Assembly (NCBI GenBank): GCA_015501595.1
Contig: JADNRX010000377.1
Location: 1 to 52,023 of the forward strand
Reading direction: 5' to 3'
From: Hymenopellis radicata
Lineage: Eukaryota; Basidiomycota; Agaricomycetes; Agaricales; Physalacriaceae
DNA: 52,023 nucleotides
Positions 23,321-34,983 of this stretch are shown piece by piece. Both the position numbers and the translations under genes were made by a program. The first letter of the stretch is position 1, and every line of letters starts with the position of its first letter. Under the pieces are notes generated by a model. It was not told where the DNA came from. It was given only the letters and a program-made list of their open reading frames with translations, and searched no databases.

Positions 23321-23642
23321 GACAGAGACTAAACTCAGGCTTAGACATCATACTAACAATGGCTCAAAGAATCACACAGAAATAATGGCAAAAGCTTGAT
23401 TCTATTATGGGTGATACTATCTACTGGTAACTACTGGTAAGTAATACTATTACTGGGAGACGACATAGAAGCAAACATAGGACCTAGACAGGCTCAGACA
23501 TACGGGTAGCTGCAAACTTCTCAAGAGACTCGAAGTCCAAGTCCCTCAAGGTGTCAGACAAGGGAGTCTCAAGCAAAAAAGTTTTGTTCGAAGCAATTCT
23601 GACAAAGGAATCAATAAGGAAAAATACAAGGTCAACCCGAAC

Positions 23643-26270
23643 TTACAAGACTTGTTTGAAGTTGCTGATCTTTATCATGCTAGCATAGTTCGGAGCCTTG
23701 GCCTCCAAGTTCTCCAATCCAGCCAAATGATGGAAGTACCGGCTTGCACAGTCCTCCTTGAAGTCGAGAGCCTTGAAGACACCCTCCTTCCACTCTTTCA
23801 GGCAGTGCTCAACCTAAAACCGAACTCAGGAATAATCTCTCAGAGCAGAACGAAGAGTACTCACCGCCGTCATGGATAGAGCCATCATGACATTCGGAAT
23901 GGTCTGAATCTCAAGGAGATGCCGGAAGATCTCGCTATCAGCCTTGCCGCGACCTTCGAAGACCATAGCACGAGGCATGGCCTCGAAAAATGCGGCGCCG
24001 AAGGGCGAGGACCTATCAAACGTGCGTTTCTAATGAAGGGTTAGTATTGCAACAGAACTACAGTCAAGAACACATACATGAAGATCCAGGCCCCCGAACT
24101 TCCAGCCTTCGGACTTCTCGAGCCAAGCGATGAGCTCTTGGCATTCGGCGGGAGTAAAGGCACCCGGGAGACCGAGGCTGCCCAACTGCGCCCGAGCCTT
24201 CATACGGAGCTCGTTCATGTAGTTGCCACGAACGTACGAAATCTAACAGATCCTTAGCTCTCTGCCAAATCTTCGTGAAGAAAGCACTTACCCATTGCAT
24301 GACCTTGGCCTTGTACTCGGGCGAAACCGAGAGGCGAGCCCACACATCCTTCGTCTCCGCATCGGCGTCGGGAGCAGTAGCGACGGATTCCATGACCTCC
24401 GCCACTTGCGGAAGACGATTCATCGTGCCGGGGTAGGGATTCTCCGTGCCAGTGACAAGGCGCAGCTTGCCCTTGCACTTGGCCGCGAAACGCTTGGAGC
24501 GCGGGGTGATGTCCTTACCCGTGACCTTGTACGGGTTGCGGATGACGGGGGCATCACCCTCATCGGCAACGTGGCGCTTACGCTTCTTGACCGGCGTAAC
24601 GAGCGACGCGTCGGACGCAGCCTAATCATAGTTAGTCATGAACGTGAATATTGAGAAGTCTGGACAACATACAATTGTGGAGGACGAGTCATCTTGGTCG
24701 TCGTCGTCATCGCTGAACGCACCAGGCATGTCGTACTCGCCTTCGGATTCATGGGCGCGCTCAACATCCTCATCGTCAGAGGGAAGTTCGGCGGAGGGAT
24801 GTCCGGGACCTAGCAACGTGTTAGTTCAAGCTAGAGACCTCAACGAGTCACCGAGTCACCGAGTCATCTGGTGACTCGACCCGCCTCGGGCACCTCGGCG
24901 TTCGCACTCGTGTGACTCGCGAGTCACGTACTCGCGAGTCCGGTCGCGGGTCTGAGTATCCATCTGCGGACCACGAGTCATCACACGATGACTCGCAAAT
25001 ATTTAGGTATGTATTTTATCTTAATTTACAAATTTTTAGCAACTCAAACGGACCCTTGCGTGGCTCAAACGAGCTATACGCAACAATTTCGCCAGATCCG
25101 GCGACTCGGGCCGAGTCCCGAAGCGACGCGTAAGCGTGCGATCGGGCAGATCTCTTGAGTTCTTCCTACCACCACGACCCGTTGCTCGACTGCAAGTCGG
25201 CAACGACGCTACTGGCACTCGACTTTAAGTCGGTGTCGACGCAACCGGCGCTCGACTTTGAGTCGGCGTCGATAGGAGACGACTTGAGACGACTTTGAGT
25301 CGTCTCCAGGATGCATAAGCCCGCCACGACCACCACGACCACCCAGGGAGCGACGATTGTCGCCCCTGCTGCTCTGACGATTGTCAGACAGCCTGTGGGG
25401 TGTTTCTGTGGCCTTGGCTTTGTGCTGGGCCTGCTGCTGCTGGCTCTGCGGCTGGCACTAGCCACAGCGGATGAGGACGACTACACTACGACCTGGACCA
25501 CAACGACGCCAACTGGATTACGGCGCCGATAAGGAGGAGGACGACAACGCGATGAGGAGCAGGAGATGAGGAGCAGGAGGATGACGCGATGAGGAGGACG
25601 ACGTGATGAGGAGGACGACGCGATGAGGAGGATGACACGATGAGGAGGATGATGCGCGAAGGACACGACAACTACCACCACCATCCTCCTACCATTATCA
25701 TTCTTCCACCACCACCACCACCACCCCCACCCCATCCTCATGCCCAGCTGACTGTCCCCGTGCCATTGCCCGGGGATGCTCGCTGCGCATGAATATACTG
25801 GGGTGGACTCGCGAGTACTCGTGAGTATCCGAGATGACTCGGACTCATGGCGAGTACTCACGAGTAGACTCGCGAGTCACCGCGAGTCGAGTCCGACGCG
25901 AGTCTGAGCAGGACCTTTTTTTACGTGAGTACTCACGTCACGAGTCGCGAGTCTGACTCGCGTCGGACTCGTTGAGGTCTCTAGTTCAAGCAAGGATGGA
26001 CATTCGCAACATACCCTCATAACCTGCATTCAAGGCCGCCAAGTCGGGATCCTCTTCCCGACCCATCTCCACGGCCCGTTGATGGACAGCTAACATGTGG
26101 TGAGGCCAGACGCATCATAAAGATAATTCCAACATACCCGCCGCCTTGACACGTTGCACAGCGGCAGCATCTGCGCGCTTACGCGCCGCTACCGCCTTCG
26201 CATTCGTGTTGCGAGCACCTGAGCGCTTAGCTACAGGTGCAGACGTAGACGAGGACTTAGCAGGGCGCAT
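23643..26270 (-). CDS. DUF6532-like protein carried by the Plavaka-type element
   Basis: ATG at 26270 opens a basic, Ala/Lys-rich N-terminus (VAARKRADAAAVQRVKAA). An acidic Ser/Asp region follows (DDDDDQDDSSS, about 24690). The conserved globular part is spread over short exons between about 24620 and 23643: NPYPGTMNRLPQVAEVMESV, YVRGNYMNELRMKARAQLG, PFGAAFFEAMPRAMVFEG and MALSMTAVEHCLKEWKEGV, ending at a TAA. The Y-x-RG, FF and A...ALxEWxxG pattern matches my memory of DUF6532, common near transposases in Agaricomycetes; function is unknown. hAT-like element A sits in an intron near the N-terminus. No stop was seen within the exons I could chain. Confidence 0.6.
24832..25983. mobile_element. 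hAT-like non-autonomous element A (GACTCG type)
   Basis: A 1,152-bp element with perfect 18-bp inverted ends starting TAGAGACCTCAACGAGTC and 8-bp TSDs GTTCAAGC (24824-24831, 25984-25991). Subterminal zones consist mostly of GACTCG/CGAGTC and ACTCGCGAGT words. The core holds CGACTTTAAGTCG-type palindromes (25188-25308), a TGACGATTGTCAGACAG block and GAGG/CACC triplet runs. It lies in an intron of the DUF6532-like gene, so it inserted into the Plavaka-type element. The long valine-rich or serine-rich open frames inside follow from the triplet repeats and are not taken as genes. Confidence 0.9.
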
Positions 26271-26499
26271 GGCTATACTGACTAGTCGATGAGATGGGGG
26301 GAAGGAATGAGAGAGAAATGGCTAGAGGCTGGGTTTATAAACCCAAGTACCGGGTACATCAGGGTAGCTGAGGTGGTCCGTGCGCTCACCCGAAATGGTA
26401 ACAACCCGATCACCCATATCGACGTCTGCTCACAAATAGTCGTTCGAATATGCAGCAATACAATAAACAAAATGAAATATTTACAAATAAAAATACAAT

Positions 26500-28720
26500 C
26501 TACGGTGTACTACAGTGAGGTAAGACCGGAGCACGATTGAAGACTCTAGCAAAGGTATTGATGAAAAGCCATGCTGTACGGTACTCCGCATCATCGTACT
26601 CCTCATCGGTGATCAACTGCTCCCTCGCCAACGATCTCATGGCTGCCTTCATGTTATCTGACAAGAAACACAGATCCGCATCCCACCCGCGCATGATGTT
26701 GCACAATGCCAAGCATGCCTGGGCTCGTTCGCGACGATGAGATGATGCGAACCCAATATTTGTCGGCGCATCTCGATCCGGAACGAGAGTACCACCAAAA
26801 TGGACTATGCCACTGAGGATAGCAGCCTCTCTATCTGCCCAAGTTGCAGCATCAAACTCGTCCCAACCCAATCCATCTCTATCGCGCAATTCGGATTCGG
26901 CCGGCTGTGGTTTGAGTGTGTAAAGCTAACGATCGACGGCTAGCAGATCTTGACGGAACCCAATCTCACAGAGCTCAAGAAGGATAGGCTGGATAATGCG
27001 GGGTGAAAGATTTGAGGCGTCAATGCGAATATTTTGATCTCTCCAGCATGTTGGCGCTGCAGAGAGGTTGGAAAGATTAACGGACCCCTAACGAAAGTTT
27101 CAGCAATCATATTGATTTGAGGCAAATAACAGATTTACCTGCATGTTGCTCTCGACGAGGCACTTAGTCAAGAGATCCTGCATGTTTTTGCGCCTCTCGC
27201 GTGATTTCGTCTCTTGAGTCGCAGTTGGCTGGTGCGTCTCCAAAGTGAGAAGGGAACGCCAATCCTCATTCCCAAGCACTCGAACAGGTGGAGCACGTAA
27301 ACGATACAGGAAAACATCACGTAGCTTCAGCCAGACTCGAAGCTGACCCGCAACGGTGTCTGGGCTGGCGGCGCTGACGAGGGAGTTGGGGTCTGGAATG
27401 GCATAGCCGCTAAAAAGCCCATGGATGGCCTTGTGCGGCTGGGATTGCTGACGTTGCTCTCCGACATGTCTGCTGGCGCGCGCCCACATAGGCAGACTCG
27501 GCGGCATGAGCGGGGAGTCAACATCGATAAATTTATTGCGGGGAGCGTGGGGTGGCGGTCGAGGCCGACTCGGCTGATATGGACTGGGGCGGTTCTTGAC
27601 TTTTTTGCTGACACGATTAGGGAGCGAGGGTGATGGAGATGGTCCAGGTGGAGCGCCAGATGTAGAAGATGATGCGGTATTGGAGACGGAGGTAGAGGAA
27701 GACGTGGTGGGGACGATGGGGGAAGAAGACCATACCAGTTTGTGTAATCGCACCGTACCATATGCAGACATTATTGCCGTTGTGAGCTCATACATTGCAC
27801 GGTATCGTGAAGCATCGTGCGCACTGCCTTCGAAAATGACGGGATATGGCGGAGTTTCATCGTCAAAGGAGACACCAATTGTCTTGCCTTCTGATGGAAT
27901 AGGAAGATTTTCATCTAGCCATTCACGGACATATAGGTCTGTGGCGAGCTCTGTTGGACGAACGAGCCAAACGGGCACACCAGCCTAAAAACAGGATATG
28001 AATGAAATATAGATAGAAATGCGAGAGCAAAACATACCCGGTACAAGTTGTCGCATACCGCCAGATCTGTAGTAAGTGCTCCAACGACAGGAAGGACATC
28101 GTTCGAAGCATCTAATCCCTCTCGAATGCGTTGCCGAACATCGATTAACCATGTCATTCGCGCTTGGAGCTCAAGAGCGGCGCGCCCGAGATTGCAAAAT
28201 GCCATGCAAGATTCCATAAACGACGCGACTAGCGCAAGGCGGCCCTTTAACCATGGTATGCGATGCATGAGGGTAGAGATGAACATATCATTTCGAAGGG
28301 ATCGCCCGTCTGCATCAGGCTGGCGCGCAGAGGCCTCCACAGCGCGCACTGCCTGTTTGCGAATAGATTTGACTGCGGTGGTAAGGAATTTCGGAGATCT
28401 TCCTTGATGCGGCCAACGTCTTGGGCGGCGCCAGAGGAGTCCAGAGGGATAAAGTCGTCTAGGGTTGGAATGAACCATAAAGAAATGCTCTGCGCTGTGG
28501 CGGCGTTAACGTGTGGGATGAGGGCAAGGTGTGGTGCGTTGGCGTAGTAATATTGGGGGCAATGAAGGGGGTCGTCTTCGCCGAAGTGCAAATCGCGCCT
28601 CAAGCGGACTGAGCGCGGCTCCAGGAGGGGATCACATATATAATTTGCGTTGGGGGTGGTGATAAAGATGCCATTGGAACGAAAATGTCTTCCCCACTCG
28701 CCCTCGTAAGAACGCGGCAT
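26500..28720 (-). pseudogene. Second companion gene of the Plavaka-type element, broken
   Basis: Start ATG at 28720 (MPRSYEGEWGRHF). The first part is SNGIFITTPNANYICDPLLE and HCPQYYYANAPHLALIPHV. Exons then run to 28038, 27983-27139, and from 27087 to the stop at 26500. The central exon has a Ser/Pro-rich linker between GVPVWLVRPTELATDLYVRE and VWLKLRDVFLYRLRAPPVR. Two breaks are visible: a 1-nt frame change near 28390 (LRNS to LTTAVKSIRKQ) and an in-frame TAG at 26926-26928 between LLAVDR and LYTLKPQ. It runs opposite to the transposase gene, head to head. I recall similar proteins near transposases in Agaricomycetes but know no function. Confidence 0.6.
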
Positions 28721-29427
28721 CGGCGGCGGCGGTGTCGAATATACAGTGAACACAAGGTTACACTATCAATAGACACCACAACACAAGGTTAATGGTGAAT
28801 TCGGATATGACTTGATGGCGCGCCAATGCGGTGGTGAGTGCCGATGGAAAAAGATAAGTGAACCCGAGGTGCAACTGGTCGATCGGAGCGTGGGAAACTG
28901 TTTCCCACGCTCCAGCCTGCTTGCCTGTTGGACGACACCATGTTGAACGACCCCCACGGACGACCACGGACGACCCCCACGGACGACATTTGGACTCCAA
29001 ACTCGCTTAGATTCGCTCTAGCGATGTAGCCTCACTTAGACTTGTTCCAGTGAGCGCGTCCTCCGGACTTATATCGCCGCATTCTTGATTTTTGGAATTC
29101 TTTTTGGCCACTTATCTTTCGATTCATTCGCAGTACCACTGTACCGTTTTAGCTACCATATGGAACCTTTCTATTTATCCTTCTCTTTCTTGACTGTTCG
29201 TTCATTTCATGTGGTACATATTTTTACAACGCCACGGACTCTTTACCTAGCATATGGAACACTCCTTCCAATTCGCTCCCATTTTTCCGTATCTATAGCT
29301 TGACCAATCCGAACTATTTCCGCGTATTTTATCGCGTATTTTATCGCTGTCCACTGCAAAATCCCCAGGCCTTTCATCGCCAGCTCTCCCTAACTTCTCT
29401 CCCTCTTCTGCTATTCGACGTGCAACT
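28721..29427. promoter_or_regulatory. Divergent intergenic region, companion gene versus transposase
   Basis: About 700 bp separate the head-to-head starts at 28720 (minus) and 29428 (plus), so promoters for both should lie here. It has GACGACC-rich direct repeats (28930-28990), a duplicated CGCGTATTTTATCG (29321-29348) and a CT-rich stretch before the transposase ATG. No further gene was seen. Confidence 0.45.
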
Positions 29428-32400
29428 ATGGCTCCCAGAACCCTTGTTCCCTGCGAAAACCCTGCCTGTGATCGCATGTTCGTGACATCTGGCGCCATGA
29501 AGAGTCACCTACGCCAGGCAGCGACGTGTCGCGGATACACCAGCCAGGGCAAGACTCCCGAACATCTCGCGGCTCATCTCGATGCCATTGTCACCGTTGA
29601 AGACGCTTCCTCATCCAGCGCTGTTCATTCCCATGCCGACTCTGAGTCTCTATTTGCAGATGACGGTTACGAGGATGCCAGCGTCAGCGACGATGCCAGC
29701 GACGATGGAAGCCAGGATGCATCTACACATACATCAGAGGATGCCATGATGGACGAGGATGAGGATGGGGTGGCAGATCAGGAAGGCAATGATTGGGACG
29801 AGGAGGAGGATGAGGAGGAGGATCCCGGCGCTGTATTTCGTGAATGGCTAGAGCACGCTCAAGCGACAGACGTGTTCGAGGGCGTCGACGACTCGGAGCT
29901 TGGGCAGGCCGGACCAGGGCCTACCACTCAGCGACTTCGAATGGCACAGATGCTTGGGGGTCGTGCTCGCTATCTAGACGATGACGAAGACGATGAGACC
30001 TCCGGTCGTTTTCTCAAAGTCCATTCCCTAGATGCCGGCACTGTTTTCCGCATGTCGCAAAATGTGCACGAACAGTGGGCTTCGTTATTTGGTACGCCCA
30101 TACCTGGCGATGTCGAGATGGATGGAAGCAGTACTCCGGACTTCAAGGATGTCGAGTGGTGGAAACCGTTCGCATCCGAACTCGATTGGAATATTGCACG
30201 GTGGATGGTTAATGAAGGGATTGGGCATAATGCCTTTAATGAGCTGATGGCCATTCCAGGAGTACGTGGACCACTTTGTTTCCTTTATATTTATCCTAAT
30301 GACTTCGCCTAGGTAAAAGAAAAACTCGGCCTATCGTATGGGTCGACCAAGCAGCTTCATGATGTCGTTGACTCTGTTCCGCGTCGTGCAGGCTCTTGGA
30401 AAACGAAGCATCTCACCTTTGCTGACCGGCCCAACGAAAAATTCACTCTGCGTCACCGACATATCCTCGATGCCATTCGCAGTCTCTGGGGCGATCCGGA
30501 ACTCACAAAATATCTCGTATTCCAGCCGGGTGAACTTCATGCTGACAAGACGTGCTCTCGGCGACTCTATAACGAGATGTGGACTGGAAAATGGTGGTCT
30601 TTCATCCAAGTACGTTCTCTCCGTGCATTTCTACCCAGTGTATCTAATTCTCAATAGACGAAACTGCCTGCGGGTCATACTCTTGCGCCGCTTATCTTTT
30701 CAACCGACAAAACCCAGCTCACGCAGTTCTCCGGAAGTCGCCAGGCGTATCCCGTTTATTTGACGCTCGGTAACATCCCTAATCGTCTTCGTCGCAAGCC
30801 GAGTGCCATGGCGTCAATCCTGGTAGCGTATCTCCCTGTTGATAAAATGTCCAAGGGCCGAATTTCGAAACGGGACATGGGCTCCCGTTACCAGCGCCTG
30901 TTTCATGCGGCAATGGCACACATCATGGAACCGTTGAAGGAGGCCGGACAGAACGGTGTAGAGATGACCAGTGGTGACGGGGCTGTCAGAATGGTCCACC
31001 CAGTGCTCGCGAGCTACGTCGCGGATTATCCAGAGCAATGCTTGGTGACATGTGCGAAGTATGGGACGTGTCCAAAGTGTAGAGTTCGTGTGGATAAGTT
31101 GGGAGACCCACTCGACGGGGTTGCCATGCGCACTCCAGATTGGACTCTCGATATTATGTCGTGTGCGCGTGCAGGTACCAGCTCCAAAACTGCGTACTTT
31201 GATGCCTGCATGGCGCAGGATGTTTCTGGCCATGTGCCGAAGCCGTTCTGGGCAGGTCTTCCTCACACAAACATTCATCTCAGCACCACTCCCGATGTTC
31301 TCCATCAGCTGTATCAGGGAGTACTCAAACATCTTATCAGTTGGTGCCAAAGCGTCCTGACGGAGGCCGAACTGGATCGTCGCATTCGTTGTCTACCACG
31401 CGCACTGGGTCTGCGCCACTTCAAGAATGGTATCAGTGCCCTGTCCCAAGTCAGCGGAACAGAACGCAAGAACATGGGGAAGATTCTACTAGCGTGCTTG
31501 GTGGGAAGTCCTATGACAGAGAGTGGGATCACGGCATGTCGCGCCATTCTAGATTTCATCTACCTGGCCCAATATTCTACCCACGATGACGAAACGCTCA
31601 AGTACATGGACGATGCGCTTAATACGTGGGATGCGAACAAGGGCTATTTCCTTCGAGTTGGGGTGCGCGACCACTTCAACATTCCCAAGCTGCACTCCTC
31701 CGCCATTACGTAGCCTCCATTCGACTTCTCGGGACAACGAACAACTTCAACACCGAAATGTTCGAACGTTTGCATATCGATTTCGCCAAGAAGGGCTGGC
31801 GAGCGTCTAACAAACGTGACGAGTTTCCGCAGATGACTCAGTGGGTGGTGAGAAAGGAGAATGTTCATTCCTTTGAACGATACACCGTGTGGGTCAAGAA
31901 ACAACTTCGTACGTGTTTTATTCATTCAAACTGAATCTCCCGTGAACAGTTTTTAGTTCCTTCGTCATCACGCAAGACTGCTGCTACACCTTTTGTTCCC
32001 CTCCTCTATCGCAGGTACCAGTCGCCATCATCCGTAGTAGCGCTCGAACTCCTATTCCGACCACTATTATTCCTCAATCAGCCCCCACGCCTCGCAGCGG
32101 CTATATTCAAGACGTTTCGCTTCCTAAAAATCCTACAGTTCCCAATAAACCTCTGGCTCGCATCGCCAAACAACATCATGTACCAAACTTCGCAGCGCAT
32201 CTGCTGCAGTACATGAACGCGGTGGGGCGGGACACGCGTGGTGTAAATGCGATGGAGTACCCATCTCTACCGTTCAATGGTCTCGACGTATATTACTGTT
32301 TCAAATTTGGTCGAGAGGGTCTTACCGATGATTCCGAGGTTCGGGATGTCGTGAAATGCTCGCCTCTGGACGGCGGTTGTTTTGACACTGTTGTCGTCTT

Positions 32401-32886
32401 AACAGATGATGGAGCTGAGAGTGCTGGTCTCGATGGTAGGCTGTTCCAAAGACTACTTGATTCTATCACTAACTCTTGATATCAGGAACTCGTATTGGTC
32501 GCATTCGCGTGTTGTTTCGTATACCTGCAGTCATGATGATGCATGGGCTCCCAATCCCAACCCCGAAGCACTGGCCGCGTAGTCCGCTTGCGTACGTCGA
32601 ATGGTACAAGAAGCCAACACTCACGGACAAGGCGCGACGATCACACAACATGGCATCAGTGTCGAAGGCCTTCGGGGCTGATGGGAAGCCGCTTTGGTCA
32701 ATCGTTCCCTTGAGCAACATTCGACAAACTTGTCACCTTAGTCCGGACTTCTCTAAGAACGATAGTAGTAGCTGGGATACGACAACATCGCATGACTGCG
32801 TCTTAGATACATGTAAAGATTTTCTACTTAACAACTGGCTTAGTCTGTACTGTACTATTTCGACCTTATCTTCGCATAACGCGTAA
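29428..32886 (+). pseudogene. Plavaka-type transposase, frameshifted
   Basis: Exons 29428-30261, 30313-30609 and 30658 onward. The N-terminus has a zinc-finger-like CENPACDRMFVTSGAMKSHL, then a long acidic region. The conserved core includes STDKTQLTQFSGSRQAYPVY, LTLGNIPNRLRRKPSAMASI, LASYVADYPEQCLVTCAKYG with CPKC, and TTPDVLHQLYQGVLKHL. Near 31691-31703 the frame shifts: LHSSAIT-stop where the next frame continues HYVASIRLLGTTNNFNTEMF, consistent with one lost base. Coding then continues in scattered frames (MEYPSLPFNGLDVYYCFKFG; MMMHGLPIPTPKHW). MITE 2 interrupts the 3' end at 32850. Plavaka transposases mobilise large TIR elements in basidiomycetes; this copy should not make a full protein. 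Confidence 0.8.
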
Positions 32887-33104
32887 CGGAGGCCTGTGAA
32901 ATGAAGAGTTAAGGGTACCATAATGCATAACGGCCAAAATTGGGCCCCAGGTAAGGCCCAAAAAGGAAATTTTTCAGCGTGGCGGCTATTGCCGCCGCTC
33001 CCGCCTGCCCATATAAGGAAATTGGACCCTGAATGAAGAGTAACATCTGTGAAGAGTATGCATAACGCATAACGCCCCATGAAGACAAGGTCGAAATAGT
33101 ACAG
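32850..33104. mobile_element. TA-MITE 2 (CTGTACTATTTCGACC ends)
   Basis: A 255-bp element with inverted ends CTGTACTATTTCGACCTT(A/G)TCTTC and TA on both sides (32848-32849, 33105-33106). Inside, GCATAACGC words occur near both ends in inverted order. It is inserted in the 3' coding end of the Plavaka-type transposase and is therefore younger than that element. Confidence 0.85.
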
Positions 33105-33194
33105 TATACGTATCAGAGTATATATATGGCATAGACATAGAGTAGTCCCTGTATATGCGGCGTAGACTTGGTGTATGTGTGGCGTGGACTTGAA

Positions 33195-33305
33195 TGCATA
33201 GTGTTAGTTGAGTCATCGTGTCGTGTCGAGTCGAGTGATTGTGTCGAGTCGAGTGATTGTGTCGAGTCGAGTGATCGTGTCGAGTCGAGTGATCGTGTCG
33301 TGTCG
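33195..33305 (+). repeat. Minisatellite (GTGTCGAGTCGAGTGATT type)
   Basis: Four to five copies of an 18-bp unit with T/C and CGA/CGT variants, close to the right end of the Plavaka-type element. With the array at 22938 it places one minisatellite near each end. Confidence 0.85.
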
Positions 33306-33319
33306 GTCCCTGTATGTGT

Positions 33320-33616
33320 GGCGTAGACATATTTAAATATAAGGTATTTTAAGTTGACTATAGATTCTGGTATGTAAACATGAAGTTTTAAGCGAACATA
33401 AGCGACAGCAGTCTGTGCATATACCTATAGGTGCTGTTGAGCGAACAAAAGCAATGACAGTCGGTATGTGTACCTATAAGTGCTTTTTAGCATCTTAAGA
33501 GCTGTGACTGAGCAGTATCTGCTTGCATACAACTTTGGGAGCTTTTTATGCTTTAAGTTATCTTGGTAGCTTTAAGTTACATGTATTACGAACATTACCT
33601 TAAAGTACCTAAAAGT
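33320..33616. repeat. Right terminal/subterminal repeats of the Plavaka-type element
   Basis: Non-coding, with repeated words around ACCTATAGGTGC/ACCTATAAGTGC (33425-33485) and TTAAGTTATCTTGG/TTTAAGTTACATG (33555-33580), ending in the imperfect inverted copy of the left terminus. Confidence 0.55.
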
Positions 33617-34332
33617 TATAAGGCCTTTCCTGATGGAAGTGCACCACAGAGTCATGCTCCTCTCCTTCCCTTACCGCAACATTGGAGTGAGTTAAAAGTG
33701 CAGACGGTAAAAGTATCGTGGCGCCGGGCGGAAACCGAATGACCAAACTAAGATCCCACAATATCAGATGGCCACCAAAGACAGGGTCGAAATCTCCTAG
33801 TGCAGGAACAGCACACCAAGCCCATGCGAGGTTTCCCTAGTCAGTGTGTGGCCAAGTCACACCCTGGTGAGCATGATTGGCACGGCTTCCTCTATTCAGC
33901 GTCCTTCCAGCCCAGAAACCCCCAGGGATCCCTCCGGTAAATGGGTCATCCAAATGTGGAATGGTCGTAACAAGCATTCGCAGGCTATCCATGCACACAC
34001 GGTAGATATCCGGTTGATAAGTCCGAAATAGAACTATGGGCACAGTTAATTTCACACAAACCTCAGTACAGACGAAACTCACAGTCAGCCCATTGAGCAA
34101 TTCTCGCAAGTCCTGGACAGGACAGAGTCTCCTGCAAAAAAGGTACTTCCTCTGGGTGTTGACGGAGAATGGAGGGCTCAGTTTGACCACCGCCATATGA
34201 TACACCCATGGTCCGCTCTTTACATGGACCGCGGCGGTGTGAATGAAAGGGAAGGGCATCCATGACGCGTCGAAGAGTGGCTGAAGCCATCGACAGTCTT
34301 TGGACACTGTTGGATGCTTAAGATGAAATGCT

Positions 34333-34563
34333 ATGCACTGGTAGCAATACCAGTGCATAATAACACATAACATGGCACAGCATGTAGCAGGTTATGGGGA
34401 GGGCACCCCACAGGGGATGCCCTGGGCCCCGACAGGGAGACTCCGGTTGAGGCAGTCAGCCGCGAGGGTGGGTGGGCCCATCGCGGCAGTTCCCCCCCAG
34501 GGCAACGTAGCAAAGCATTGAGACTTAACTAGAGGTTAGTTAAATACAACTCTCAGTCTCAAT
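34333..34563. repeat. Two short palindromes bracketing a ~230-bp stretch in the dioxygenase gene
   Basis: ATGCACTGGTA-GCAA-TACCAGTGCAT is a perfect 11-bp-arm palindrome at 34333-34358. ATTGAGACT...AGTCTCAAT has 9-bp arms at 34517-34563. Between them lies GC-rich sequence with no coding resemblance, in a position separating two conserved exons. It could be a small inserted element or a long intron; no TSD is obvious. Confidence 0.4.
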
Positions 34564-34983
34564 CTTATATAGGGATGGGAGGGAGGGAAAAAACAAAGCT
34601 GCGGGTGCCAGCTGACCGCCGTGGAGTCAGCGCGCCCGACTTTCTCTGACGCGACGACGACCGTGATGGAGGAGCGGAAGAGAAAGAAATTGATCGCATC
34701 ACTTACGTGTCCGAAGACCTCAGTTTGCCCTCCCTCGTGCCTCAGTCTGACAAACTTACAATGCACCGGAGAAACTGAGACCAGTCTGCTTGCCAGGCTG
34801 ATCTGCGGGACGTCCACCAAGGAGAGCGATAATGCGATTTGACGCGTCCAGGATTGGTCGCGTTGTGCTGCGAAACTGGTTTCAATACGCGTTTACTCAA
34901 GTAAGAAACAACGTACACTCCATCCCATTCAATAAGCCGCATCCCAGGGATAGCTAATACCTCAGCCAGTGTAGGAATGATAC

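Larger units (their letters stand above)
22709..33616. mobile_element. Plavaka-type DNA transposon, ~10.9 kb, with extra genes
   Basis: The left end reads AACTATAAGTATCTTAAGG and the inverted right end AACTTTTAGGTACTTTAAGG. Both ends continue into subterminal words like ACCTATAGGTA and CTTATAGGTAC. Direct repeats ATAAGGC (7 bp; 8 bp if TATAAGGC) flank it at 22702-22708 and 33618-33624. Inside, left to right, lie a minisatellite, a DUF6532-like gene (minus), a second companion gene (minus), the transposase (plus), a nested MITE and a second minisatellite. It sits in the TET/JBP-like gene, in what looks like a 66-nt GTAAGG...TAG intron. The transposase and companion gene carry disabling changes, so the copy is probably immobile. 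Confidence 0.75.

Noticed and set aside
22497..23650. Linking the VTAGGLFRYVNNG exon to the DUF6532-like gene through a ~950-bp intron
   Set aside because: The DUF6532-like gene has its own TAA at 23643-23645, an element boundary lies between them, and the exon fits the dioxygenase C-terminus in frame.
25166..25861. Long valine-, serine- or histidine-rich open frames inside the hAT-like elements (also near 35175-35765 and 40814-41294)
   Set aside because: They arise from GGT/CAC/GAGG triplet runs in the element core, are open in several frames at once, and differ between copies; no conserved protein is supported.
33837..34373. The 178-codon minus-strand open frame as a single protein
   Set aside because: Its first half is out of frame with the conserved HRRGP...VSYGGGQ exon; the correct reading uses a GTGAGT intron between the two parts.
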